From: Bacillus sp. UNC41MFS5 | Lineage (GTDB): Bacteria; Bacillota; Bacilli; Bacillales_B; DSM-18226 | Reading direction: 5' to 3' | Assembly: GCF_000686805.1 (NCBI RefSeq) | Contig: NZ_KK366020.1 | Coordinates: 62,001-126,000 of the forward strand | Length of the DNA: 64,000 nt | Shown here: in pieces, positions 49,498-60,718 of the stretch | Position numbering within the stretch: position 1 is the first letter of the stretch | Layout: the number at the start of each line of letters is the position of its first letter | Translations under genes and position numbers: made by a program | Notes under the pieces: generated by a model | Seen by the model: only the letters and a program-made list of their open reading frames with translations | The model's database searches: none | What the model was told of the DNA's origin: nothing

Positions 49498-50166
49498 ATG
49501 CAGTCAAAGATAGACTTGTTAACAAAACTATTTGAAGAAAATCGAAATGAAGCAAATGCAGGACCGATGGAGAAATATATGAAAGACCACTTCCCCTTCC
49601 TTGGCATCAAGAAGCCTGATCGAAGTGTGCTGGAGAAGCAGTTTTTTCAAGAAACAGGGCTGCTAAAGGAGCCGTTTAACCAGGAATTTATTCGTGAACT
49701 TTGGGCGAAGGATGAACGTGAATACCAATATACAGGATTGGTTTACATGGAAAAGTCGCTGAAAAAACTTGTGAAAAGTGATTTATCTTTCATGGAGGAA
49801 TTGATTCAAACGAAATCGTGGTGGGATACGGTGGATGCAATTGCTCCCAAACCGGTTGGGGAAATTGCCAAAGGGTTTCCTGACGTCGTGGCGGAGACAA
49901 TTGATTGCTGGGCCACCCATGATTACCTCTGGCTCCGCAGGGCAGCACTTCTTTTTCAATTAAAGTATAAAGAGAACACAAATGAAGAACTGCTTTATCA
50001 ATACATACGCCTGAATGCAGACAGTAAGGAATTTTTTATCCAAAAGGCCATTGGCTGGGCGTTACGGGAATATTCGAAGACCAATCCGGCATCCGTGAAA
50101 AAATTTATCGAAGCAACCAAGCTAGCACCGTTAAGTGTTCGGGAAGGAAGTAAGTATTTAGCTTGA
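49498..50166 (+). CDS. DNA alkylation repair protein (AlkD-like HEAT-repeat glycosylase)
   Basis: 222 aa, all-helical HEAT-like repeats. Residues equivalent to the AlkD active site appear in KSWWDTVDAIA (Trp, Asp) and in DYLWLRRAALLFQLKY (Arg). KAIGWALREYSKTNP is the conserved C-terminal motif. Known members excise 3- and 7-alkyl purines without base flipping. ATG at 49498 follows AAAGGGTG. Monocistronic or co-transcribed with the following phosphatase gene (70-bp gap). Confidence 0.88.
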   Translation: MQSKIDLLTKLFEENRNEANAGPMEKYMKDHFPFLGIKKPDRSVLEKQFFQETGLLKEPFNQEFIRELWAKDEREYQYTGLVYMEKSLKKLVKSDLSFMEELIQTKSWWDTVDAIAPKPVGEIAKGFPDVVAETIDCWATHDYLWLRRAALLFQLKYKENTNEELLYQYIRLNADSKEFFIQKAIGWALREYSKTNPASVKKFIEATKLAPLSVREGSKYLA

Positions 50167-50237
50167 GCATCTGGGAGATAATGTTTTTGATAATCTGTTA
50201 AAATGGCAATAATGAAATGGGATAGAGGGTGGACAGC

Positions 50238-51092
50238 ATGATAAAATGTATTGCAACAGATATGGATGGAACACTATTGAATTCAGTTCAACAAATCAGC
50301 TTAGCGAATAAGGAAGCTATTTTAAAAGCGCAGTCACAAGGCGTTGAAGTGGTGGTTGCAACAGGTCGGTCGTATCAAGAGGCTACTTACGTACTTACTG
50401 AGGCGGGTTTAACCTGCCCGGTTATTTGTGTGAATGGTGCGGAAGTACGTTCCAAAGAGGGGGACGTCCTTTCAGCGACTCCAATTGGGAAACCATTAGC
50501 TCGAGAGGTTGCTGCAAGGCTTACGGAAAAGGACGTGTATTTTGAAGTTTACACAAATCAGGGGGCCTTTACGCTCGACCCGGACAAGGCCGTTTCCATT
50601 CTTGTTGATATTGTAATGAGTGCGAACCCAGAAGCCAATCAGGCTGAGATTATTGAAGCTGCAGGGGCAAGAATCCGAGATGGCTTAATCCAAACAATTG
50701 AAGATTATGAACGGCTGTTTGCGAATGATCAGTATCAAATCTATAAATTTCTTGTCTTCTCGTTTGATGGGGAAAAATTAGAAGCGGCAAATCAAGCATT
50801 AGCAGACTTAGAAGAACTAGCTATCGCATCTTCTGGTCATGAAAACATCGAAATCACCCACCGTGAGGCTCAAAAAGGAATTGCACTCGAGTCTTTTGTG
50901 AAAGAAAGAGGAATTGACTTAGCGGAAACGATGGCGATTGGTGATAATTATAATGATGTGTCGATGTTTGAGAAAGCCGGCAGATCAGTGGCGATGGGGA
51001 ATGCAAATTATGAGATCAAGTCTCTTTGTGATGTGATTACAGACACAAACGTTGAAAGCGGAGTGGCGAAAGCGATTCTCGAAGTGATCTAA
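50238..51092 (+). CDS. Cof-type HAD-superfamily phosphatase
   Basis: 284 aa. HAD motif I DMDGTLL at residues 8-14, motif II in VVVATGRSY, the C2B cap in the middle, motif III lysine in EAQKGIALESF, and motif IV GDNYNDVSMFEKAG. Cytoplasmic enzymes of this class dephosphorylate sugar phosphates, FMN or pyridoxal phosphate with broad specificity. ATG 50238 follows GAGGGTGG; an in-frame GTG nine bases upstream is less likely. The sugar dehydrogenase gene starts 16 bp downstream, so the two are probably co-transcribed. Confidence 0.9.
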   Translation: MIKCIATDMDGTLLNSVQQISLANKEAILKAQSQGVEVVVATGRSYQEATYVLTEAGLTCPVICVNGAEVRSKEGDVLSATPIGKPLAREVAARLTEKDVYFEVYTNQGAFTLDPDKAVSILVDIVMSANPEANQAEIIEAAGARIRDGLIQTIEDYERLFANDQYQIYKFLVFSFDGEKLEAANQALADLEELAIASSGHENIEITHREAQKGIALESFVKERGIDLAETMAIGDNYNDVSMFEKAGRSVAMGNANYEIKSLCDVITDTNVESGVAKAILEVI

Positions 51093-51108
51093 AGAAAGGC
51101 AGGAGTCA

Positions 51109-52182
51109 ATGAATAAGGTTTGTTCTATTTTACTTGTGATGGTAGTGATGTTGTCGGGCTGTTCTCTGTTTGAAAAAAAGGACGAAGGAATTGAAGGAGA
51201 CGAAGCCGTTGTTACGCAGCAGACTAATGTCGAAGTGATGGCTCAAAAGCTGCAAGTCCCTTGGTCAATTGATAATGTGAATCAAGCATTTTACATCAGT
51301 GAGCGAACCGGAAGTATCGTGAAGATTGAAAACGGTAAAACAGAACGTCAATCAGTCCGTTTAGCACAGCCGCTAGCAAAAGCGGCCGAAGCAGGGCTGC
51401 TGGGCTTTGTTCTAGACCCTCAGTTTCTTGAGAACCAAAAGGCGTATGCCTATTATACTTATAGTGAAGATGGACAGGGGCAGTTTAACCGACTCGTTGT
51501 TCTAAGGACGAATGGTTCGGTCTGGACCGAAGAGAGAATCCTGATCGACCGGATTCCGAGTGCAACTTACCATCATGGCGGCAGGCTGAAAATTGGTCCG
51601 GATGGAATGCTCTATATCACGACGGGTGACGCGACCACTCCGGAAACCGCACAGAAGGTGAATAGTATCAATGGGAAGATTTTGCGAATGACATTGGATG
51701 GCAAGATTCCATCCGACAATCCATTCCCGAACTCGTATGTCTACAGTTATGGGCATCGTAATCCGCAGGGATTGGTGTGGGTGGGGAACACCTTATATGC
51801 AAGTGAGCATGGGCAATCGGCTCATGATGAGATCAATCGGATTTCCCCAAGGGCTAATTATGGATGGCCAGTTATTCAAGGGACCGAGCAGAAGACTGGG
51901 ATGGTAACACCAATATATCAGTCCGGTGATGAAACATGGGCTCCGTCCGGACTGGCCGCAGTCGATGGGAAGCTGTATGCCGCAACATTAAGAGGCAACG
52001 CCGTTCGTGAATTTGGATTGAGCCAGAAACAGACTCGCTCGGTGGTTATTGGTCTGGGGAGAATCCGAGACCTATATATCGATGGTGACTACCTCTACTT
52101 CGTAAGCAACAACACCGACGGCCGCGGAAACCCGGACGAGAACGATGATAAACTATATCGTGTGTTATTAAGGGATTTATAA
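51109..52182 (+). CDS. PQQ-dependent-type sugar dehydrogenase lipoprotein
   Basis: 357 aa. Lipobox LSGC (Cys18) anchors the protein outside the membrane. The six-bladed GSDH beta-propeller (PF07995) shows ITTGDATTPETAQ, YHHGGRLKIGPDGMLY, YSYGHRNPQGLVW, SEHGQSAHDEINRI, NYGWPV and the C-terminal NNTDGRGNPDENDDKLYRV. Family members oxidise aldoses or are calcium-dependent relatives without PQQ. PQQ synthesis in this organism is not shown by the window. Followed by a perfect 23-bp hairpin. Confidence 0.9.
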   Translation: MNKVCSILLVMVVMLSGCSLFEKKDEGIEGDEAVVTQQTNVEVMAQKLQVPWSIDNVNQAFYISERTGSIVKIENGKTERQSVRLAQPLAKAAEAGLLGFVLDPQFLENQKAYAYYTYSEDGQGQFNRLVVLRTNGSVWTEERILIDRIPSATYHHGGRLKIGPDGMLYITTGDATTPETAQKVNSINGKILRMTLDGKIPSDNPFPNSYVYSYGHRNPQGLVWVGNTLYASEHGQSAHDEINRISPRANYGWPVIQGTEQKTGMVTPIYQSGDETWAPSGLAAVDGKLYAATLRGNAVREFGLSQKQTRSVVIGLGRIRDLYIDGDYLYFVSNNTDGRGNPDENDDKLYRVLLRDL

Positions 52183-52186
52183 GTGA

Positions 52187-52235
52187 AAGGGTGTCAGGCA
52201 CCATGTGAATACTTCACATGGTGCCTGACACCCTT
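52187..52235. repeat. Perfect 23-bp hairpin with 3-nt loop
   Basis: Left arm 52187-52209 and right arm 52213-52235 are exactly complementary around TAC. The arms contain GGTGTCAGGCACC, the same 13-mer seen singly at 17680. It may act as a terminator of the sugar dehydrogenase gene, but lacks a T-run, and it recurs as sequence, which suggests a repeat family. Confidence 0.8.
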
Positions 52236-52267
52236 CTTTGTCGATTTTTGTGAAGGTATGAAAATTC

Positions 52268-52460
52268 ATAGGCGGAGAATTTCCGGTTAATGTATATAGA
52301 GGACGCTTAAGAAGCAGATTTAAGCGGAGATATTCCGGTTAATTGTTCTAAATAAGACAAAATCCAAAGATTTGGATAATATAAGCGGAAAATCTTCCTT
52401 TATTTTCAAGGAAATATGGGCATTTCCCAATTTAAACGGAATTTTTTCGTTTATTTTTAA
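52268..52460. repeat. Four spaced copies of an AGCGGAGAWWTTCCGGTTAA-like repeat
   Basis: GGCGGAGAATTTCCGGTTAA at about 52272, AGCGGAGATATTCCGGTTAA near 52324, AGCGGAAAATCTTCC-TTTA near 52384 and AACGGAATTTTTTCGTTTA near 52435. The copies decay progressively and lie 50-60 bp apart. This fills most of the gap between the sugar dehydrogenase and the PTS promoter, where I see no gene. Confidence 0.6.
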
Positions 52461-52511
52461 ACAAAGTGAAAGTAACATTCAGTTATAACAGAAGCTTTAG
52501 AAAAAAATAAA

Positions 52512-52525
52512 TGAAAGCGTTGACA
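52512..52525. promoter_or_regulatory. cre site (CcpA) overlapping the -35
   Basis: TGAAAGCGTTGACA matches the consensus TGWAANCGNTNWCA at every fixed position. Its last six bases are the -35 hexamer, so bound CcpA would block RNA polymerase when preferred sugars are present. Confidence 0.9.
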
Positions 52526-52548
52526 TGTTTATTTCATCGTGATATTAT
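52520..52548 (+). promoter_or_regulatory. Promoter of the beta-glucoside operon
   Basis: TTGACA (52520-52525), 17-bp spacer, TATTAT (52543-52548). Close to sigma-A consensus; overlaps the cre site. Confidence 0.85.
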
Positions 52549-52580
52549 CAATGTATAAATTAAATACACCCTATCCTTTA

Positions 52581-52609
52581 GGGTTGTTACTGGTCGTGCA
52601 GGCAAAACC
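52581..52609 (+). promoter_or_regulatory. RAT antiterminator target 1
   Basis: GGGTTGTTACTG, 5 bases, then GCAGGCAAAACC: the BglG/LicT-family ribonucleic antiterminator hairpin. Its 3' part overlaps the start of the terminator at 52604, so protein binding and termination are mutually exclusive. Confidence 0.93.
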
Positions 52610-52660
52610 TAAATTGTCGTCTCATAACATTTGTTTGAGGCGTGCAATTTAGGTTTTTTT
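52604..52660 (+). terminator. Conditional terminator 1
   Basis: AAAACCTAAATTG (52604-52616) pairs with CAATTTAGGTTTT (52645-52657), followed by T. It terminates unless RAT 1 is bound by antiterminator protein. Confidence 0.93.
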
Positions 52661-52754
52661 ATATTCTTGAGACACTTTGATCCGGAAAAAGGGACTCGGG
52701 GTGGCTGCCTACCTGTAACGGTGTATTTCATTAAAAACTTAATAATATTTTACA

Positions 52755-52783
52755 GGATTGTTACTGGTTCGGCAGGCAAAACC
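52755..52783 (+). promoter_or_regulatory. RAT antiterminator target 2
   Basis: GGATTGTTACTG, 5 bases, then GCAGGCAAAACC. Same as target 1 in all key positions, 174 bp downstream, with no gene in between. Confidence 0.93.
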
Positions 52784-52840
52784 TAAATTACTCAACACGT
52801 GAGGATTAGTTCCTTATGGTTGGTTAATTTAGGTTTTTTG
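52778..52840 (+). terminator. Conditional terminator 2
   Basis: AAAACCTAAATTA (52778-52790) pairs with TAATTTAGGTTTT (52825-52837) and is followed by T. Second checkpoint before the PTS gene. Confidence 0.93.
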
Positions 52841-52881
52841 TTTTCTTGGGACTGGAAGCGGATACAAATTTGGTTTTATAA

Positions 52882-54822
<1,941 letters not shown>

Positions 54823-54829
54823 TTTTTAA

Positions 54830-56344
<1,515 letters not shown>

Positions 56345-56349
56345 ATAAG

Positions 56350-56385
56350 AAAAAGAGATTGGAGCTTCCAATCTCTTTTTTTTTG
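56350..56385. terminator. Terminator of the beta-glucoside operon
   Basis: AAAAGAGATTGGA-GCT-TCCAATCTCTTTT, perfect, followed by further T; it also faces the end of the convergent nos operon. Confidence 0.95.
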
Positions 56386-56392
56386 CCTTTTC

Positions 56393-57295
56393 TTACAGAA
56401 TCTCAATCTTTAAAGAATTCACCTGTGAAACCAGCAGTTCTTCGTATTCTTTTTGAGCTTGGTAGTAGACCTCTTGTTCGCCGACTTTAGGGTTTTCCTT
56501 TTTAACTTTGTCAACTAAGTCCTTTTGGACCTTCTGGGACATGACTATCATTTGATATTGCTGCTTTTCTGTTGCCCAGAACTTCTCTTCGCCGTACTCA
56601 TTGATCAGCTTTTTAGCTGACTCAAATTGATAATATTGTTCGCGCGCTTTATTGAGGGCTGCATCTACTTCCGTCTCCGTTGCTTTATGTCCCTTTTCAT
56701 CCGCCAGTAACGCCATCGCACGGAGGCGGATGATTTGTGTTAATAACTGATTTTTGTCTTCAAGTGTTTTTTCCTGTGTATCTAAATAAGCGAGTTCTTC
56801 CTCTAACTGCTCACCCTTATATTGTTTCTGTGCACTCTCACGGTTGATTGCCAGCTGCAATTGGTTAATAAACTTATAAAAGCTGACATCCTCGTCAGTG
56901 ATCCACTCGCCATTCACCTTGGCAACCCCTTTTGGCTTGGTCACGTTCAGTTCAATGACTTTCTCTGTCTTTTTCCCGTCCTTTTTAAGTGTAAACACGG
57001 CCTCATATTTACCGCCCATTGGCAAATTCACTTTGCCGGTATAGGTGCCATTTTTCCCTTCCTTAAGCTTGACATCAAAACTTCCATGATCCATTTCCGT
57101 CATCGCTAAGTGGGCAGATACATCCAGCCCTTTTCCCGCCTTCTTGTTTTCGGTTACTTTTACTTCAAAAGGCATGGCTGTATCCTTAACGAAATAAAGA
57201 TCCTTCGTGACATCCACTTTATAGTCAGGGTCTGAACTGCATCCTGTCATCACGGCAATTAGAAGAAGGATGGAGAATATTACCCGTATCTTCAT
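56393..57295 (-). CDS. Lipoprotein joining a YtkA/FixH-like domain to a SurA/PrsA-like helical domain
   Basis: 300 aa, last gene of the nos operon. Lipobox MTGC (Cys19). Residues ~30-120 form a beta-rich YtkA/FixH-like domain (FEVKVTENKKAGKGLDVSAHLAMTEMDHGSFDVKLKEG...NLPMGGKYEAVFTLKKDGKK), with Met/His residues (MTEMDHG) that could bind copper. Residues ~125-300 resemble the N-terminal helical chaperone domain of SurA/PrsA (VAKVNGEWITDEDVSFYKF). It stands where NosL copper chaperones are usual in nos operons. I infer a copper-delivery or folding helper for extracytoplasmic NosZ. Its start overlaps the nosF stop by 4 bp. Confidence 0.75.
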   Translation of the reverse strand: MKIRVIFSILLLIAVMTGCSSDPDYKVDVTKDLYFVKDTAMPFEVKVTENKKAGKGLDVSAHLAMTEMDHGSFDVKLKEGKNGTYTGKVNLPMGGKYEAVFTLKKDGKKTEKVIELNVTKPKGVAKVNGEWITDEDVSFYKFINQLQLAINRESAQKQYKGEQLEEELAYLDTQEKTLEDKNQLLTQIIRLRAMALLADEKGHKATETEVDAALNKAREQYYQFESAKKLINEYGEEKFWATEKQQYQMIVMSQKVQKDLVDKVKKENPKVGEQEVYYQAQKEYEELLVSQVNSLKIEIL

Positions 57296-57969
57296 GAGCT
57301 GATTCCTCCTAAATTATGAGTTTGTAAAAACTCTTCTACTTTATATTTCTCCATTTTCCCATGATTCAAATAAGCCACATGGGTACATATCTGCTTGATT
57401 TCGTCCAGATGGTGCGAGGACAGCAGAATCGTCTTATCCTGAAGGGAACTTAGTACATCTAAAATTTCTTTTCTTCCAAGCGGGTCAATACCACTCGTCG
57501 GTTCATCAAGAATAAGCAGGCTTGAATCTTGATAAAGGGTGATCGCTAGACCAAGGCGCTGCAGCATCCCTTTCGAGTACTTCTTGACTTGTTCATTGCG
57601 GTCATCCCACAAGCTGACCGAGCGAAGCACCTGCTCGATTCGTTCCTGGTTGGCAGTCTTCGTTACCGCCTCTGCAAAGAACGTCATATTTTCCAATCCT
57701 GTCAGCATTGGATAGAGCATAAATTTTTCCGGCAGATAGGCTATTGCTTTTTTCCACTCCTTATTTTTCTTGTTCACGGCAATCCCATTTATCAAAATTT
57801 CCCCTTGTTTGACCGGAAGCAATCCAAGCAAACTATTGATGAATGTCGATTTTCCGGCACCATTGCGGCCAACCAGGGCACAGATTTCATTCCGGTTAAT
57901 GTCTAGATTGATTGAATCTAGGACCGTTTTTTTTCCGAATGATTGGTTTAAATTCTTTACGTTGATCAT
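57292..57969 (-). CDS. nosF: Nos ABC transporter ATPase NosF
   Basis: 225 aa. Walker A GRNGAGKST, Q-loop LPEKF, signature YSKGMLQRLGLAI, Walker B LLILDEPTSGIDP, switch LSSHH. With NosY and NosD it forms the transporter needed for NosZ copper-centre assembly. Overlaps nosY and the following lipoprotein gene by 4 bp each (ATGA), a tightly coupled operon. Confidence 0.92.
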   Translation of the reverse strand: MINVKNLNQSFGKKTVLDSINLDINRNEICALVGRNGAGKSTFINSLLGLLPVKQGEILINGIAVNKKNKEWKKAIAYLPEKFMLYPMLTGLENMTFFAEAVTKTANQERIEQVLRSVSLWDDRNEQVKKYSKGMLQRLGLAITLYQDSSLLILDEPTSGIDPLGRKEILDVLSSLQDKTILLSSHHLDEIKQICTHVAYLNHGKMEKYKVEEFLQTHNLGGISS

Positions 57970-58763
57970 TCGTAACCCTCCTTACGATTGAATACAATCG
58001 CTGTGAAAAATGAAGCGATGAGCCAGAACAATAGATTTCCGAGCAAGAAGAATACTGGCTTTGTCCACATAAACGCTTGTAAGAGTCTCGACATATGGCC
58101 GAAGGAATATACCCCCGTGCCTGTTTCTAAAAACATTCGAACAGCCTGAAGCGGATTTAAAAAGTAGACTGAAGAAAATAGTTTCACATTTTCATGTGTT
58201 ACATCAGGTAAGAACGATAGCAAGATAAAATCATGTAAAAAGAAAAAATAGAACCAGACAAAGATTGTAAATCCTAATATCTGCATCCTCGAGCGGCTGA
58301 TGCTGCCGATTGCGGCGCCCATTTGCAAGAAGACGAGGCTCATACAAACAATCGCTGCCACAAAGATGAAATAACTTTTCATATCTAGTTGAAAGTTAAA
58401 TTTTAATAGTAACAAATAGACGAAAAACCAAGTAATCAGCGGGACAAGGACTACTGTATAGAGTCCCAGGCTTTTTTTGAGTAGGAAGCTTCCGTAATGG
58501 TCTGTCTTTGTCAGCAGCATAATCAATGTCTTTTGTTCCTTTTCTTGAAAAATCGAAAACGCCCCGATAAATAAGCATAGAATCGGAATAAAATAGATAA
58601 TCGTATCAAACAGGTTAATTAAGAGCACATAAAAGCCTTTATCAAATGAAAGGGCTGAGGAACGAAATAAAATCGCAATCGAAATCAGAACAATAATACT
58701 TAAACTTAGCCAAAGTCCTTTTCCTCTTATATTTTCCTTCCATTCCTTCCAAATGTAATGCAT
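57966..58763 (-). CDS. nosY: Nos ABC transporter permease NosY
   Basis: 265 aa with six hydrophobic helices. FSIFQEKEQKTLIMLLTKTDHYGSFLLKKSLG is the typical coupling segment of ABC2-type permeases and of NosY. It overlaps nosD by 37 bp upstream and nosF by 4 bp downstream. Forms the membrane part of NosFY that works with NosD on NosZ maturation. Confidence 0.9.
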   Translation of the reverse strand: MHYIWKEWKENIRGKGLWLSLSIIVLISIAILFRSSALSFDKGFYVLLINLFDTIIYFIPILCLFIGAFSIFQEKEQKTLIMLLTKTDHYGSFLLKKSLGLYTVVLVPLITWFFVYLLLLKFNFQLDMKSYFIFVAAIVCMSLVFLQMGAAIGSISRSRMQILGFTIFVWFYFFFLHDFILLSFLPDVTHENVKLFSSVYFLNPLQAVRMFLETGTGVYSFGHMSRLLQAFMWTKPVFFLLGNLLFWLIASFFTAIVFNRKEGYE

Positions 58764-60067
58764 AGTAGGTGTCTCCCCTTTAGTAAAATCCCCACAATTA
58801 GCAAGGTGGCAATAAGGAAAATTGCTTTCGAATGGATTCCTTTTGACGTTGTTATTGGGTGTGGGTCATGAAACATGATAGATTCCTTTGTCAGCACCGC
58901 GTTCATTTTTTCATAAATCTTCAATGCGGGACTTTTTAAAAATAAATAGGATAATTCTTGATCTTCCATTAGTTGATATAAAGAAGAACGATAGGTTATT
59001 GGAAAATCCCCAATGTGGTCTTGGTCTAAATCGGTGATGGGGAACGTGCTGCCCCAGTCATTCCCTTTGCCATCCTTGCTCCAGGAATTATTCTCACTAT
59101 TTCCGCCAAGAGTTACTGCAGGAATCGTATTTTCGGTAATTTGGTTTAAGGTGAAAACTTGATCATTGGAACTTGACCACAGTTCAATTCCGATTTGGTT
59201 TTGAACGATTTTGTTGTGGCGAAATTCGTTTCTGGTCGCTTGATCAATGTACATACCGCGTTGGTTCATATAAAAGGTATTATCGGCAATATCATTGTCA
59301 TTGGCTTGGAGAAGCAATAATCCAAAGGATTGGTTGCCATAGTTCACGACAAATTGGTTATCCTCGAGCTTCAAATGGTTCGAGTTCATAATCGCTGCGC
59401 CACCGGTATTCATCGTGAATATATTTTTCTTGAAAATGTTCTCGTCGGAATACATGTAATGCAAACCATATCTTGTGTGGCTAATATTATTTTCATAGCT
59501 TTTATTGTTGTTGGCATATTCAAAGAACATCCCGTCCCGGGTGCCTTCAATCGTATTTTTTTCTAGCAGATTATCATTGGCATAATAAACGTGAATCCCA
59601 TTTCCCTGGGACGCAATTTCGCCTTTTCCCAGGCCCTTAATCTGATTGGAACGAATGGTATTATGGTGCGCCTGGCTTAAATAAATGCCGTGAAAGGAGT
59701 CGCGGATGATCATATGTTCAACGACATTGTTGTTTGTGTAAATCTTAATGGCCGCGTATTCCTCAGCTGAGTTCCGGTTCATACCTCCATGCATGACAGT
59801 TAGGTGGCTCAGTTTTACATTAGGGGCCTTAATGGAAATGACATTCCCGGTTCCGTCTCCTTTGATTACGGTCTTTGTTGAGCCAATAATCGTTATCGGT
59901 TTGTTGATGACAATATCGCCCTGGTACGTTTTATTTTCAAGCCTCAACACCGCCCCTTCTTTCAGGCTGTCGATGGTTGCTTGTAATGGTTCGGCTGCCA
60001 GCTTTTTCTCAGGGCTCATGACTAGCAATAGAGAAAAAATGAAAGATAAGAGCGCAAGTTTTTTCAT
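58727..60067 (-). CDS. nosD: NosD, right-handed beta-helix maturation protein
   Basis: 446 aa. Signal peptide (MKKLALLSFIFSLLLVMSP), then a long parallel beta-helix built of short NosD/CASH repeats (NNVVEHMIIRDSFHGIYLSQAHHNTIRSNQI, GTRDGMFFEYANNNKSYENNI, GLHYMYSDENIFKKN), and a C-terminal membrane anchor near 410-430 (AIFLIATLLIVGILL). Required for inserting the Cu-S centre of nitrous-oxide reductase. It follows the NosB-like gene by one base or less and overlaps nosY. Confidence 0.94.
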   Translation of the reverse strand: MKKLALLSFIFSLLLVMSPEKKLAAEPLQATIDSLKEGAVLRLENKTYQGDIVINKPITIIGSTKTVIKGDGTGNVISIKAPNVKLSHLTVMHGGMNRNSAEEYAAIKIYTNNNVVEHMIIRDSFHGIYLSQAHHNTIRSNQIKGLGKGEIASQGNGIHVYYANDNLLEKNTIEGTRDGMFFEYANNNKSYENNISHTRYGLHYMYSDENIFKKNIFTMNTGGAAIMNSNHLKLEDNQFVVNYGNQSFGLLLLQANDNDIADNTFYMNQRGMYIDQATRNEFRHNKIVQNQIGIELWSSSNDQVFTLNQITENTIPAVTLGGNSENNSWSKDGKGNDWGSTFPITDLDQDHIGDFPITYRSSLYQLMEDQELSYLFLKSPALKIYEKMNAVLTKESIMFHDPHPITTSKGIHSKAIFLIATLLIVGILLKGRHLLCITFGRNGRKI

Positions 60068-60637
60068 TTACTTTCGATCCTTCCATAACGGAATGAGTAA
60101 GAGGATAAACGCAGCGATCACCAAGTATGCTCCAAGGCCAAGCAGACTGTTGGTATGGAAGTTCGCCACTGTATTATGACCTAAAACAGGTGGAACAAAG
60201 GGATCCATTTTTATCGGAGCCTCGGGACTTAGATTGGTACCAAACTTTTTCAATGCATGTTGAAGGTCATAAACACCCAGTCCGCCGCCAATCACAAATA
60301 TGCCAATCAATCCGTATAGAACTGATTTTTTTCGGAGCAGGGCGGTTAAAAGAGTAAGAGCGGCTAATCCTCCTACTAGATAAGGTAAATACGATAATTC
60401 AGGGAAGTTTTTTTCACTGAAGTTCGCCATACCAATATAGTGGTTAAGCCCATTAACAATATCAATTTCCCCTGCAAGCTTATTCGGATACACAATGATA
60501 TTTAACCCTTCTGGATATTGGGGAGCAACAAAGACCATTTTCCACCATGGGAAAAATAATGAGATGACAATTAAAATTGTTGAAGTAACAAGCAATAATG
60601 AAGAAACCACTGATAATTTTTTTGCTTTACCTTTCAT
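60068..60637 (-). CDS. NosB-like membrane protein of clade II nos clusters
   Basis: 189 aa with four hydrophobic helices (about 10-30, 83-103, 107-122, 160-182) and an extracellular stretch between helices 1 and 2 (FPWWKMVFVAPQYPEGLNIIVYPNKLAGEIDIVNGLNHYIGM). Clade II nosZ operons characteristically carry a small membrane protein, NosB, directly after nosZ; size, topology and position agree. Its activity is not established. It lies 81 bp after nosZ, with a hairpin between, and abuts nosD. Confidence 0.72.
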   Translation of the reverse strand: MKGKAKKLSVVSSLLLVTSTILIVISLFFPWWKMVFVAPQYPEGLNIIVYPNKLAGEIDIVNGLNHYIGMANFSEKNFPELSYLPYLVGGLAALTLLTALLRKKSVLYGLIGIFVIGGGLGVYDLQHALKKFGTNLSPEAPIKMDPFVPPVLGHNTVANFHTNSLLGLGAYLVIAAFILLLIPLWKDRK

Positions 60638-60679
60638 GTTAACATCGCCTTTTTTATGATATCTTCGCTAAACGGAGAA

Positions 60680-60706
60680 GGGTATCAATCTTTTTCATTG
60701 ATACCC
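60680..60706 (-). other. Intercistronic hairpin after nosZ
   Basis: GGGTATCAAT / ATTGATACCC form a perfect 10-bp stem with a 7-nt loop and no T-run. It may stabilise the upstream nosCZ mRNA or reduce expression of the accessory genes relative to NosZ. Confidence 0.55.
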
Positions 60707-60718
60707 ATCACCAACATA

